Shown here one piece after another: positions 17,991-26,565 of a stretch of 64,000 bases of DNA. Within the stretch, counting starts at the first letter, position 1. Every line of letters begins with the position of its first letter. The notes under the pieces were generated by a model. That model saw only the letters and a program-made list of their open reading frames with translations, was not told the origin of the DNA and made no database searches. Origin of the DNA: Alphaproteobacteria bacterium (GTDB lineage Bacteria > Pseudomonadota > Alphaproteobacteria > Micavibrionales > Micavibrionaceae); the NCBI GenBank assembly GCA_002690045.1, contig NZDE01000010.1, positions 248,001 to 312,000 of the forward strand, read 5' to 3'. The position numbers and the translations under genes were made by a program.

Positions 17991-18051
17991 GTTTTGGGAG
18001 GCTTTAGTAAGCATAAGAATGTGTGAAGTTCTTATGCCCGCCCCCCAAAAC
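17991..18051. repeat. Long two-tier stem-loop in the gap before glpD
   Basis: The 353-base gap between the YjbH-like gene and glpD holds this nested inverted repeat. The outer arms are GTTTTGGG (17991-17998) and CCCAAAAC (18044-18051). The inner arms are CATAAGAA (18012-18019) and TTCTTATG (18029-18036), perfect, with a nine-base loop. No T-run follows on either strand, so a simple terminator is unlikely. It could be a transcript-end element, a repeat of REP type, or a protein site. The rest of the gap holds only the glpD leader. Confidence 0.6.
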
Positions 18052-18243
18052 AATTATAATGTTAAAGCTTACCCAATAATCACACTATAATATGTTGCGA
18101 TCTATCAATTATTGATTCAATATTCCATTGTTTTCATAGGCTTATTTGGTTGAAAAGATTTTGTTGATGTCGTGGTGAATATTATCTGGCTCTCTGGTGT
18201 TTTGTCGGTCGGCGTTATAACATAGTCCTTATTGAGGAATTTT

Positions 18244-19734
18244 ATGGTTCAAAATATTTATGACATCGTAGTGATTGGCGGCGGCATTAACGGCATGGGG
18301 ATTGCCCGTGATGCGGCGGGGCGCGGCCTTTCTGTATTGCTTTTGGAACAAAATGACTTTGCTTCGGCGACGTCATCAGCATCATCAAAACTTATTCATG
18401 GTGGTTTACGTTACCTTGAATATTACGAATTTGGTTTAGTGCGTGCGGCACTGAAGGAACGTGAAGTTCTGCTCGCTATGGCGCCGCATATTATTTGGCC
18501 GCTTAATTTTATTTTACCGCATAGTGCAGATATGCGTCCGGCGTGGCTGGTGCGGATGGGGCTGTTTCTTTATGATCATCTTGGTGGGCGCAAGGTGCTT
18601 AAGGCATCTAAATCCGTAAAGCTTGATAAGGCTATCTTTAAAGATAAGTTTCACAAAGGCTTTTCTTATGCGGATTGTTGGACGGATGATGCGCGCTTGG
18701 TTGTTTTAAACGCGATGGATGCCGAAGAACGCGGCGCGCACATTTATAATTACACGCCATGCATAGGTGCTAAAGTCGTTGATGGCCTCTGGCAGATCGA
18801 GGCTGGCGGCGCATTGCAAGGGGTGCCCATACAGGCACGCCAATTGGTTAATGCAGCAGGGCCATGGGTGCGTAGTTTCTTAGATGCGCATAATCTGGCG
18901 GATAAAAATACCCGTCAGCTGCGTTTGGTTAAGGGCTCACACATTATTGTGCCGAAGCTGTTTGATGGTGATGATTCCTATATTTTACAACAGCCAGACG
19001 GACGAATTGTTTTTGCACTGCCTTATGTTGATGATTATACGTTGATCGGCACGACGGATGTTGAGTATGAAGGTGACCCATCAGCCGTGCATATAGATGC
19101 GGATGAAATAGATTATTTATGCGCGGCGACTAATCGTTATTTCCGCAGTGAAATTACTGCGGATGATGTTGTGTCGACATATAGCGGCGTGCGCCCCTTA
19201 TTGGATAGTGGGGAAGATAACGCTTCCGCCGTGACCCGCGATTATATTTTGGATTACAGCGAACGTAGCGGCGCGCCGCTTTTGTCTATCTTTGGCGGTA
19301 AAATTACGACTTATCGTACATTGGCCGAAAAAGCGGTGTCAAAATTATCGAATAAAGCAACGTGGACGGCGCATTCTTTGCTGCCGGGTGCGCTTATTAA
19401 CGATTATAGCCACGATAAAATGCATGATATGTTTCATCAGGCTTTTTCTGATGATGCATTAGAAGGCGCCGCGGTTAAAACGATTATCAAACGTTGGCGC
19501 AGACAATATGGCAGCCGTAGCCGCAAAATATTCGACACAGGGCGTTTGGGTCAGCATTTTGGCCATGGGCTTTACCAAGCTGAAGTGGATTATTTATGTG
19601 CAGATGAATATGCACAATGCGCGGCAGATATTTTGTGGCGCCGGACAAAGCTTGGTTTAAAGTTTGACGAAGCGCAGCAACGTGCGTTAGAGCAATATAT
19701 AAAAGAAGAGCTTCACGGGGACAGACATGAGTAA
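18244..19734 (+). CDS. glpD: Aerobic glycerol-3-phosphate dehydrogenase
   Basis: Membrane-associated flavoenzyme oxidising glycerol-3-phosphate to dihydroxyacetone phosphate and passing electrons to quinone. YDIVVIGGGINGMGIARDAAGRG is the FAD fold (split here across residues 6-28); SSASSKLIHGGLRYLEYYEFGLV is the family signature, followed by a DAO domain and a C-terminal domain. Start at ATG 18244 (496 aa), with TGAGGA seven bases upstream; a TTG 12 bases earlier is in frame. Its stop overlaps glpK by eight bases, so the two are translationally coupled. No glpF or glpR lies nearby. Confidence 0.96.
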   Translation: MVQNIYDIVVIGGGINGMGIARDAAGRGLSVLLLEQNDFASATSSASSKLIHGGLRYLEYYEFGLVRAALKEREVLLAMAPHIIWPLNFILPHSADMRPAWLVRMGLFLYDHLGGRKVLKASKSVKLDKAIFKDKFHKGFSYADCWTDDARLVVLNAMDAEERGAHIYNYTPCIGAKVVDGLWQIEAGGALQGVPIQARQLVNAAGPWVRSFLDAHNLADKNTRQLRLVKGSHIIVPKLFDGDDSYILQQPDGRIVFALPYVDDYTLIGTTDVEYEGDPSAVHIDADEIDYLCAATNRYFRSEITADDVVSTYSGVRPLLDSGEDNASAVTRDYILDYSERSGAPLLSIFGGKITTYRTLAEKAVSKLSNKATWTAHSLLPGALINDYSHDKMHDMFHQAFSDDALEGAAVKTIIKRWRRQYGSRSRKIFDTGRLGQHFGHGLYQAEVDYLCADEYAQCAADILWRRTKLGLKFDEAQQRALEQYIKEELHGDRHE

Positions 19735-21214
19735 AAAAGCGATTATCGCGATTGACCAAGGGACAACAAGCAGTCGTTCAATAGCATTTAGCGAAGATGG
19801 TGCAATACTGGCCCTTGCACAAAAGGAGCTAACGTTACATTACCCTAATAAAGGCTGGGTTGAGCAAAATGCTAATGATATTTGGCAAGACACGCTTTGG
19901 GCGCTTAAAGATGTTATTGCGCAAGCTGAAGGGCAGGGTTATGAAGCCGCGGTTATCGGCATCACCAATCAGCGTGAAACGACCATTATTTGGGATCGCA
20001 ATACAGGTAAACCCATCTATAACGCGATTGTCTGGCAAGACCGCCGCACAGCGGAATATTGTCAGAAGCTGAAAGATACAGGTGCAGAGGCAGATATAAC
20101 TGAAAAGACAGGCTTACTTCTCGACCCTTATTTCTCAGCGAGTAAAGTTGCATGGATATTAGATCATGTTGATGGTGCGCGCGCCAAGGCCGATGCAGGG
20201 CAACTGGCCTTCGGTACGGTGGATAGCTTTATTCTTTGGCACTTAACAGGCGGCGATGTTCATGCGACCGATGCAACCAATGCGTCGCGAACTATGTTGA
20301 TGAATATCCAAACTGGCGCATGGGATGATGATTTATTGGCGCTGTTTAATATTCCGCGCAGCCTATTGCCAGAAATTCGTGACAATATTGGTCATTTTGG
20401 TGATGCAGCCGAAAATGTGATTGGCAAAACTATAGCTATTGGCGGTATTGCGGGGGATCAACAAGCCGCGCTGATTGGGCAGGCCTGCTTTGATACAGGA
20501 ATGGTTAAATCGACCTATGGCACAGGCTGTTTCGTGTTAATGAATATTGGTGATGAATTTAAGATATCTAAAAATAAACTACTGACAACTGTGGCTTATC
20601 AGATTGATGGGCAAATCACTTATGCGCTGGAAGGGTCAATTTTTGTTGCGGGGGCGGCGATACAGTGGCTACGTGATAATGCAGAGTTCTTCGCGCATGC
20701 ATCTGAAAGTGAAGCATTGGCGCTGTCTGTGTCAGATAATAACGGCGTTTATTTTGTGCCGGCCTTTACGGGGCTTGGTGCGCCATATTGGGCGCCAGAT
20801 GCCAAGGCCGCAATATTAGGCCTTAGCCGCGAAAGTAATAAAGCGCATATCACGCGCGCTGCGCTTGAGGCACAGGCCTACCAAACGCAAGATTTAATGT
20901 CAGCCTTCGCGGCGGATAGCGGTGTTGATATTGGCACGTTACGCTGCGATGGCGGCTTGGTCGCGAATAATTTTGTCTGTCAGTATTTGGCTGATATTTT
21001 GAATAAAGCGGTTGAGCTGCCTGAGGTTACAGAAACTACGGCATTAGGGGCAGCCTATCTGGCGGGAGTCTATGCGGGTATATATAGCGGTCTAGATGAT
21101 GTCGCGGCGCGCTGGGCGTGTGCAAAATCATATAGCCCGTCTATTATGGCGGATAAGCGCCAAGTGGCGCTTGATGGGTGGGCGCAGGCTGTTGGTAAGG
21201 TTCTATATACATAA
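19727..21214 (+). CDS. glpK: Glycerol kinase
   Basis: Phosphorylates glycerol with ATP, feeding GlpD. The 495-aa FGGY-family protein shows AIDQGTTSSRSI (phosphate loop 1), GWVEQNANDIW, TNQRETTIIWD, AIVWQDRRT, GGIAGDQQAALIGQ and STYGTGCF (adenine/phosphate sites). Length and motifs are complete. It starts within the last eight bases of glpD. The glycerol facilitator is absent here, so uptake must be encoded elsewhere or occur by diffusion. Confidence 0.97.
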   Translation: MSKKAIIAIDQGTTSSRSIAFSEDGAILALAQKELTLHYPNKGWVEQNANDIWQDTLWALKDVIAQAEGQGYEAAVIGITNQRETTIIWDRNTGKPIYNAIVWQDRRTAEYCQKLKDTGAEADITEKTGLLLDPYFSASKVAWILDHVDGARAKADAGQLAFGTVDSFILWHLTGGDVHATDATNASRTMLMNIQTGAWDDDLLALFNIPRSLLPEIRDNIGHFGDAAENVIGKTIAIGGIAGDQQAALIGQACFDTGMVKSTYGTGCFVLMNIGDEFKISKNKLLTTVAYQIDGQITYALEGSIFVAGAAIQWLRDNAEFFAHASESEALALSVSDNNGVYFVPAFTGLGAPYWAPDAKAAILGLSRESNKAHITRAALEAQAYQTQDLMSAFAADSGVDIGTLRCDGGLVANNFVCQYLADILNKAVELPEVTETTALGAAYLAGVYAGIYSGLDDVAARWACAKSYSPSIMADKRQVALDGWAQAVGKVLYT

Positions 21215-21288
21215 ATCTATAGAAAATATTAACTATTTGTGCTTATATATTATGGTGAACATATTTAAATTTGGGTATGGGGGCCATA

Positions 21289-22764
21289 ATGAGCGAGCAA
21301 GATCAGAAAAAAGATTACATGCAGAATATCTACCAATTTTTTGGATTAGATGACTTTGAATCTGATAGAGATTTAATTAACGCCGCATTTGGGCGTATTG
21401 AAGACGCTTATGGCATAAAGCTCGATATGAATACGAAGCCCGATGCTGCGGCTGAACCACCCGCTAAGTTAAAATCTATGCTTCCGAACTGGGATGCTGA
21501 GTCATTCCGTAAATTTATTGAAGATTTATGGCGCGTTGCAAATGTTTATAAGTTGACGCTTGATGAGCCTAGAAAGATCAAATATGACGAAGATCTTCTT
21601 GAACGTGAAGATTTGCATCAGAAACCTGAAAGCGTTGCGGCGGGGCAATTTACTACAGATGGTCTTAATGAATCGCAGGCTGAATATTATGCGCGCTTAA
21701 AACAAAAGGGGTATAACACCCCATATCCAGAAGACTCGGATGCTGATAAAGATTGGCGCGTGGCTGTAATGAGTAAGTTCCTGAATGATTGTCATGGCTA
21801 TCTGATGGATGAAAACAATATACCACAGCTTGAAAACGATGTAGATTTTGAAGCGGAAGAGGCGCTTGATGTAGAAGAAGATCTTGAAGATGCTGATTTC
21901 GGTGATGAAGCGCCAGCGCGCACGCCGCAAAGTAAAGTTAATCAGTCTTTTTCAGGTGCTTCGCGCGATACGATGGTTTATCCGCAAAATGGACGTGAAG
22001 ATGAAGAAAAATTAAAGCAGTCTATGCTGCTTAAAAATTCACATGCCGATTGGGGGAACATTAATTTGCATGTGATGACCAGTGTCGAAGGGCAGCGTCA
22101 TTTGTGGAATCGTAAGTCAGGTTTTTCAATTGGTGGGCGTTTAGATGTAGAAGGTGAAGTTGTTCAGCAGCCAGGTAAGCCAGTGCAGCGTGTCGCGGTT
22201 TTTGGCAAGGTGAATATACAATGTAATGGCGGCTTTTTAGATGGCAATATTGATGCCCGCATGCGCGAAACCAAATATAAGCAAGGTGTACAAAAAGGCC
22301 CAGATGGCCAACCTGTACAGGTCGAATATCCAGTGCATAGTTACAGCAAAGGCAAAGTGATTATAGATGCGGGTGATGAAGACCTTGTGATTAACGGTAA
22401 CGTCCTTGGTAATGTTGAAATTCGCACGACAGGTAAGGTTAGGGTGCTTGGCCATATTGATGGCAAGGTTAGTATTAATGCAGGGCAAGGTATTGATGTA
22501 CTGGGTGATGTTAGCGGGCGCGCGTCTTTAACTGCCGAAGGTGGCACAATAGAGATTAGTGGCAAGAAAGGCATTTGGGCGTCTGCTTCGGGCACGGCTA
22601 ATGTGCGTGGCGCGGATATTACTGATAATATGCTCTATAAAGCGCGTACGGCTGCACATCATAAAAACTTTGCATCTAAAGACACTGCGGATGTTGATGT
22701 TGAAGATGCGGATTTTACGGACTCGCCGAAAAAGTCAGCACAAAGCCAGGCGCCGCATGCATAA
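21289..22764 (+). CDS. J-like domain fused to a bactofilin-like beta-helix (unnamed)
   Basis: A 491-aa acidic protein. Residues about 10-100 resemble a J domain: YQFFGLDDFESDRDLINAAF at the start and YKLTLDEPRKIKYDEDLL at the end, but without the HPD tripeptide, so Hsp70 stimulation is not expected. A long acidic linker follows (DFEAEEALDVEEDLEDADFG). The last third has repeated short strands (GKVIIDAGDEDLVI, GNVLGNVEIRTTGKVRV, GHIDGKVSINAGQG) like bactofilins or DUF342-type polymers. Start chosen at ATG 21289 because GGGGG lies six bases upstream. Function unknown; a cytoskeletal or scaffold role is inference. Confidence 0.75.
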   Translation: MSEQDQKKDYMQNIYQFFGLDDFESDRDLINAAFGRIEDAYGIKLDMNTKPDAAAEPPAKLKSMLPNWDAESFRKFIEDLWRVANVYKLTLDEPRKIKYDEDLLEREDLHQKPESVAAGQFTTDGLNESQAEYYARLKQKGYNTPYPEDSDADKDWRVAVMSKFLNDCHGYLMDENNIPQLENDVDFEAEEALDVEEDLEDADFGDEAPARTPQSKVNQSFSGASRDTMVYPQNGREDEEKLKQSMLLKNSHADWGNINLHVMTSVEGQRHLWNRKSGFSIGGRLDVEGEVVQQPGKPVQRVAVFGKVNIQCNGGFLDGNIDARMRETKYKQGVQKGPDGQPVQVEYPVHSYSKGKVIIDAGDEDLVINGNVLGNVEIRTTGKVRVLGHIDGKVSINAGQGIDVLGDVSGRASLTAEGGTIEISGKKGIWASASGTANVRGADITDNMLYKARTAAHHKNFASKDTADVDVEDADFTDSPKKSAQSQAPHA

Positions 22765-22791
22765 ATAAAATCATAACATTTTAGGGGAAAG

Positions 22792-22866
22792 TGGTGCCCG
22801 GAGGTAGAATTGAACTACCGACACGAGGATTTTCAATCCTCTGCTCTACCACTGAGCTACCCGGGC
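22792..22866 (-). tRNA. tRNA-Phe (GAA)
   Basis: Full cloverleaf on the minus strand with encoded CCA. The acceptor GCCCGGG pairs with the 3' arm; the anticodon stem GAGGA/TCCTC surrounds loop TTGAAAA, giving anticodon GAA. The T loop is GTTCAATTC. Confidence 0.95.
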
Positions 22867-22953
22867 AAGACCTTATAAAAAGTCTGTAGAGCAGGTTTAT
22901 ATAAGAACATATTCATCTTGTCTAGAGGGAAAATAAAAAAAAGTTGCATATTA

Positions 22954-22994
22954 TTAATATGTATGGTTATATATGTGTTATGCATACATATTAA
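22954..22994. repeat. Perfect 12-bp inverted repeat in an AT-rich gap
   Basis: TTAATATGTATG (22954-22965) and CATACATATTAA (22983-22994) are perfect arms around 17 bases. This is the only structured element seen in the very AT-rich 327-base gap between tRNA-Phe and the gene at 23194. Operator or hairpin is undecided. Confidence 0.5.
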
Positions 22995-23193
22995 GTTTAG
23001 GCTCAAAAAAAGACGAAATGGGTCAAATGTATATAACATGTTAAGTGCTTGAAAATGCTTAATAAAAAAATATAAATTTGCAACGTCTACTATATATGTA
23101 CTAAACTTGATTTATAAATTAACGGTACTTAAGAAAATATTTATATATATGTGTGAATATAGATTTAAGTAAAAAACTGAGAGGATGAGTAGA

Positions 23194-24048
23194 ATGTTAG
23201 GATTAGGTAAGACGCTTCCTTGGCTTATGAACGCTGGTAAAGGGCTATTAAGTAAAGGCGCAAAGCTTGGAGCTGCTGCTCTAGGTTTGGTAGGGATTGA
23301 TGTTGTCGCGAATGATGGCAATGTAACAAAGGGCATTTTTAATAAAGGGGTTGATTTCTACAATGAAACCCTGAACACAGCTGCTGTAGATTTAGATAAC
23401 ACACAGTCATTGTTAAATACACAAGCTGAAGGTATGGCTTGGTTTAACTCATGGAATTCATTCTTCTATAGTTTGTGTGATTTTTTTGGTTTCGAACAAG
23501 GTAAAGATTTTTTCAAAGATCGTATGGAAAGAACGAACGTTGAAATTCGTGACTTTATTGATGATCAGCGTGATGCGCTTACAAACCAAAATAAGAAAAA
23601 TGCTGGTGTTGATGACTTGGCTTCTAGAGAATCTGATGTGTCGTTTGATCCTAATTCAGGTGAGATTACGCCAGCAGTTCCAGGTGAGGTGTCAGTTGGT
23701 TCAGCGTTCGCTTCGGCGGCGTACGGTCTAGAAAAAGGTGTCGTGAGTATGGCGGCAGGTTTGTCATCATTAGGTACAGGTACATGGGAAGCTTTGACAA
23801 CTGATAAAGGCTGGGGCGCGGCGATTGCCGATGACTTTAACCAGCAAAACGGTTGGGCAATGGAGAAGCTAGAATCTCTGCATGGCAAACCAAACGTAGA
23901 TACACCTCTTGAAAGAGGCTTGATGTATGGATTTGAGTTTGGCAGTTATTTAATTCCTGTTGCGGGTACTGCGAAATTAGCAGGTTCTGTACCACAGGCG
24001 CTAACAAAGTTTACCCCAGCATTGGGATTGGCTGCAGGCCCTAAATAA
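23194..24048 (+). CDS. Unknown protein, alanine/glycine-rich ends
   Basis: A 284-aa protein not matched to any family. The N-terminus (LGLGKTLPWLMNAGKGLLS) is amphipathic and followed by a small hydrophobic stretch at about 25-45. There is an aromatic-rich patch (WFNSWNSFFYSLCDFFGF) at about 88-105, a charged helix, then two further weakly hydrophobic Ala/Gly-rich stretches at about 165-190 and 235-284. Start at ATG 23194, since GAGAGGA is spaced nine bases from it; an in-frame ATG nine bases earlier abuts that site. It has its own strong terminator, suggesting a single-gene unit. A secreted or membrane-active role is possible but unsupported. Confidence 0.65.
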   Translation: MLGLGKTLPWLMNAGKGLLSKGAKLGAAALGLVGIDVVANDGNVTKGIFNKGVDFYNETLNTAAVDLDNTQSLLNTQAEGMAWFNSWNSFFYSLCDFFGFEQGKDFFKDRMERTNVEIRDFIDDQRDALTNQNKKNAGVDDLASRESDVSFDPNSGEITPAVPGEVSVGSAFASAAYGLEKGVVSMAAGLSSLGTGTWEALTTDKGWGAAIADDFNQQNGWAMEKLESLHGKPNVDTPLERGLMYGFEFGSYLIPVAGTAKLAGSVPQALTKFTPALGLAAGPK

Positions 24049-24073
24049 AATTAAATAAACACTCTCAGTTTTA

Positions 24074-24105
24074 AAGCCCCGGGCTGTTTTCCCGGGGCTT
24101 TTTTT
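24074..24105 (+). terminator. Strong intrinsic terminator
   Basis: AAGCCCCGGG pairs with CCCGGGGCTT around a seven-base loop, followed by a run of T. It ends the transcript of the 23194 gene. Confidence 0.9.
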
Positions 24106-24137
24106 ATGCGTGTACTTATTGCGACTCAGAAAAGCAA

Positions 24138-24170
24138 AACCGCTGATCCGGGGGCATTGGATCAGCGGTT
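24138..24170 (-). terminator. Terminator for the infA-maf-rng operon
   Basis: AACCGCTGATCC and GGATCAGCGGTT are perfect 12-base arms. Read on the minus strand the stem is followed by TTGCTTTTC, and the minus-strand rng gene ends about 180 bases before it. The remainder of the 301-base gap has a direct repeat GCTGGTATTTAA (twice, near 24176-24203) and no gene; yacG, which often follows rng, is not here. Confidence 0.65.
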
Positions 24171-24349
24171 ATAAAGCTGGTATTTAATTTGCTGGTATTT
24201 AAGAGGAGATTGATAATTCTTATATAGTTCCCTAAAAATTCTTATCGTTAGTTCTCTCTATATGTACATATTCTCATATAATTGTGACGAAAATTATGTT
24301 AATGTTTGTCACAATTTCGTCACATTTCAAGAATCTAATATATCAGCGA

Positions 24350-25567
24350 TTACAAATTGATGGCGATATCGAGCTTTTCTGATAGCGGTGGCGTGCGGCG
24401 CGCGCGGCTGACTTCCATGAGGCCGAGTTTTGTTAGGCCATGTATTTGCACGGTATAAGGGTCATCAGCAGCGAACTTTTTCATTGCTTGGGTTAATTCT
24501 TTACGTTCGGCATCATTGGCCATTTTTAGGAAGTCGATCATGATAATGCCGCTTAAATTACGTAGGCGAATTTGACGCATAATTTCTTTAGCCGTAGATA
24601 TGTTGATGTTGAGCTTAGACCCACGTGCACCGCCGCGGTTGACGTCTATGGCTGTTAGGGCGGCGGTTTCCTCAATAATGATAGATGCCCCATTATCTAA
24701 TACTGCGTATGGACGATAAAGGTCTTCTATCGGGGTAAGGACGCCTCGAAATTCAAACAAGCGCTCTGCGTCTATGGCATTTTCATCAATGGAGCTATGG
24801 ATGATCTTGCTAACCAGATCAGGGGCAAATTGCATACACCAAGTTTGTGTGTGGTCAAATAAATCGTCACCGCAAATCTCAACGCGTTCAATTGTGTTCA
24901 TCGCTTGATTAGACAACATACGCATAATAGCGTCTGGCCCAGCAAGGATAGGCCCTGCGGTGTTTTCCATAGGGATATTATTAAGGATGGCCTGCCATGC
25001 ATGGGCGAGCATTTTATATTCGCGGATCAGCATGTCGTTTTGGATCATCTTGCTTGCCGCGCGCAGTATAGCGCCATGCATATTTTCGCCATCCATCATT
25101 TCAAGCAGCTGCGCATTTAAGGCTTTATCCTTTATACGCTTCGAAATTTTATTATCTTTACGGTAAGGCGCATAGAGCATGAAGCGCCCATGTAAAGTTA
25201 AGTCCATGGTTAGGCGAACATTTTTATCTTCATATTGTTCATATGTGCCAATACGTGGGGAAATAAAGCCATCCTGTGCCTGTACAATGATAAGGTCACC
25301 AGCGTTAAGCCATTTTGGTAGTGGCTTATCCGTCTTTTTGCCAAGATGGCGTGCATCTTTGGCGTTAAGGTAACCTATAAGGCCATGGCCTAAGTCGATA
25401 TAAGCTGTATTATCGGTGGCATCAATGCGTTCAACGCGTCCCATATAGATTGTACCGTGGCGGATTTGTTCAAATTCGGGGTCGAGCTCAACGGCCTCTA
25501 AACTGTGGTTCTTGTTCAGAGCAACAGCGCAAATCGAATCATTGATGGTATCAATCAGAATTTCCAT
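24350..25567 (-). CDS. rng: Ribonuclease E/G family protein, short form
   Basis: Endoribonuclease of the RNase E/G family; 405 aa. An N-terminal S1 region (TIYMGRVERIDATDNTAYIDLGHG) is followed by the catalytic domain with the two metal-binding aspartates in TAIDVNRGGARGSK and IIMIDFLKM. It ends soon after LTKLGLMEVSRARRTPP and lacks the CPxCxG zinc-link motif and downstream small domain of full RNase E/G. This short form might still act in rRNA or mRNA processing alongside a full-length RNase E elsewhere. It is the last gene of infA-maf-rng. Confidence 0.88.
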   Translation of the reverse strand: MEILIDTINDSICAVALNKNHSLEAVELDPEFEQIRHGTIYMGRVERIDATDNTAYIDLGHGLIGYLNAKDARHLGKKTDKPLPKWLNAGDLIIVQAQDGFISPRIGTYEQYEDKNVRLTMDLTLHGRFMLYAPYRKDNKISKRIKDKALNAQLLEMMDGENMHGAILRAASKMIQNDMLIREYKMLAHAWQAILNNIPMENTAGPILAGPDAIMRMLSNQAMNTIERVEICGDDLFDHTQTWCMQFAPDLVSKIIHSSIDENAIDAERLFEFRGVLTPIEDLYRPYAVLDNGASIIIEETAALTAIDVNRGGARGSKLNINISTAKEIMRQIRLRNLSGIIMIDFLKMANDAERKELTQAMKKFAADDPYTVQIHGLTKLGLMEVSRARRTPPLSEKLDIAINL

Positions 25568-25587
25568 GTTTGGTATTATACTGGCGC

Positions 25588-26187
25588 TTAGCCCTCATAG
25601 CCAAGCCCGATTAACATGTTGCGTGTTTCATAAAGGGATAAGCCAACAATATTGGTGTATGACCCTTGAATAGATTTCACAAAGGCAGATGCTAAGCCCT
25701 GTACGGCATAGCCGCCTGCTTTGCCGTCCCATTCATTGCTGGCGATATATGTTTCAATTTCATCGTTTGTGAGTATTTTGAATTTGACGGCTGTTTTTAC
25801 AACGCGGCTCGACTCTCGCCCATCAGGTGAGATGATCGTTATGCCGCCAAGTACGACATGGCGTTTTCCCGACATGGTTTTGAGGAATTTACGTGCTTCA
25901 TGCGCATCTTTGGGCTTGCCCATTTCCTTCTGGCCTTGGGCGACAACGGTGTCTGCGGCAAGGATATAGGTGTTTGTGTGCTGATCTGCGTCAAGGCTTT
26001 GATATATGGCGCGGGCTTTGCCTTGGGATAGGCGCAGCGCCAAAGCATCTGGTCGCTCACCTTTCAGTGGCGTTTCATCAATATCTGCCGGAAGGATTTG
26101 GTCAGGTGTAATGTGGATTTGTTTGAGAAGGTCGAGCCTGCGTGGTGAGGCTGAGGCAAGAATAAGTTGCTGTTTTTCGGCACTCAT
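25588..26187 (-). CDS. maf: Maf-type nucleoside triphosphate pyrophosphatase
   Basis: Hydrolyses non-canonical or surplus nucleoside triphosphates to monophosphates. The 199-aa protein has LASASPRRLDLL (phosphate binding), SQGKARA, LAADTVV (catalytic Asp region) and KAGGYAVQG. The KAGxYxxQG form followed by GSYTNIVGL resembles the YhdE (dTTP/UTP) branch rather than YceF. It lies 20 bases before rng and after infA, the usual alphaproteobacterial order. Confidence 0.93.
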   Translation of the reverse strand: MSAEKQQLILASASPRRLDLLKQIHITPDQILPADIDETPLKGERPDALALRLSQGKARAIYQSLDADQHTNTYILAADTVVAQGQKEMGKPKDAHEARKFLKTMSGKRHVVLGGITIISPDGRESSRVVKTAVKFKILTNDEIETYIASNEWDGKAGGYAVQGLASAFVKSIQGSYTNIVGLSLYETRNMLIGLGYEG

Positions 26188-26235
26188 AATAAAATTAAGC
26201 CCTTCGCTTCTTATACTTGCCTTACGGCGCTTTAT

Positions 26236-26454
26236 TTACTTCTCACGGAAGATGATACGGCCTTTACTAAGGTCGTAAGGTGTCATTTCTACAACGACTG
26301 TGTCACCTTGAAGGACGCGAATACGGTTTTTACGCATTTTACCGGCTGTGTGTGCCAATACTTCGTGGTCGTTTTCAAGCTTTACGCGGAACATTGCGTT
26401 TGGAAGAACTTCCGTTACTGTTCCTTTAAATTCAATCAGGTCTTCTTTTGCCAT
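26236..26454 (-). CDS. infA: Translation initiation factor IF-1
   Basis: A 72-aa single OB-fold protein that binds the A site of the 30S subunit during initiation. [47 protein letters not shown] and YDLSKGRI match the family along its whole length. First gene of infA-maf-rng. Confidence 0.98.
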   Translation of the reverse strand: MAKEDLIEFKGTVTEVLPNAMFRVKLENDHEVLAHTAGKMRKNRIRVLQGDTVVVEMTPYDLSKGRIIFREK

Positions 26455-26565
26455 AGCACTTATATCTTATTTTGTTACGATTATAGATGTTGTTTATATA
26501 TAAAGAGCCCATACGAAAGCAAGATAAAACTCATGCTTTAGTGGATCATCAACGAATAATTGCGT

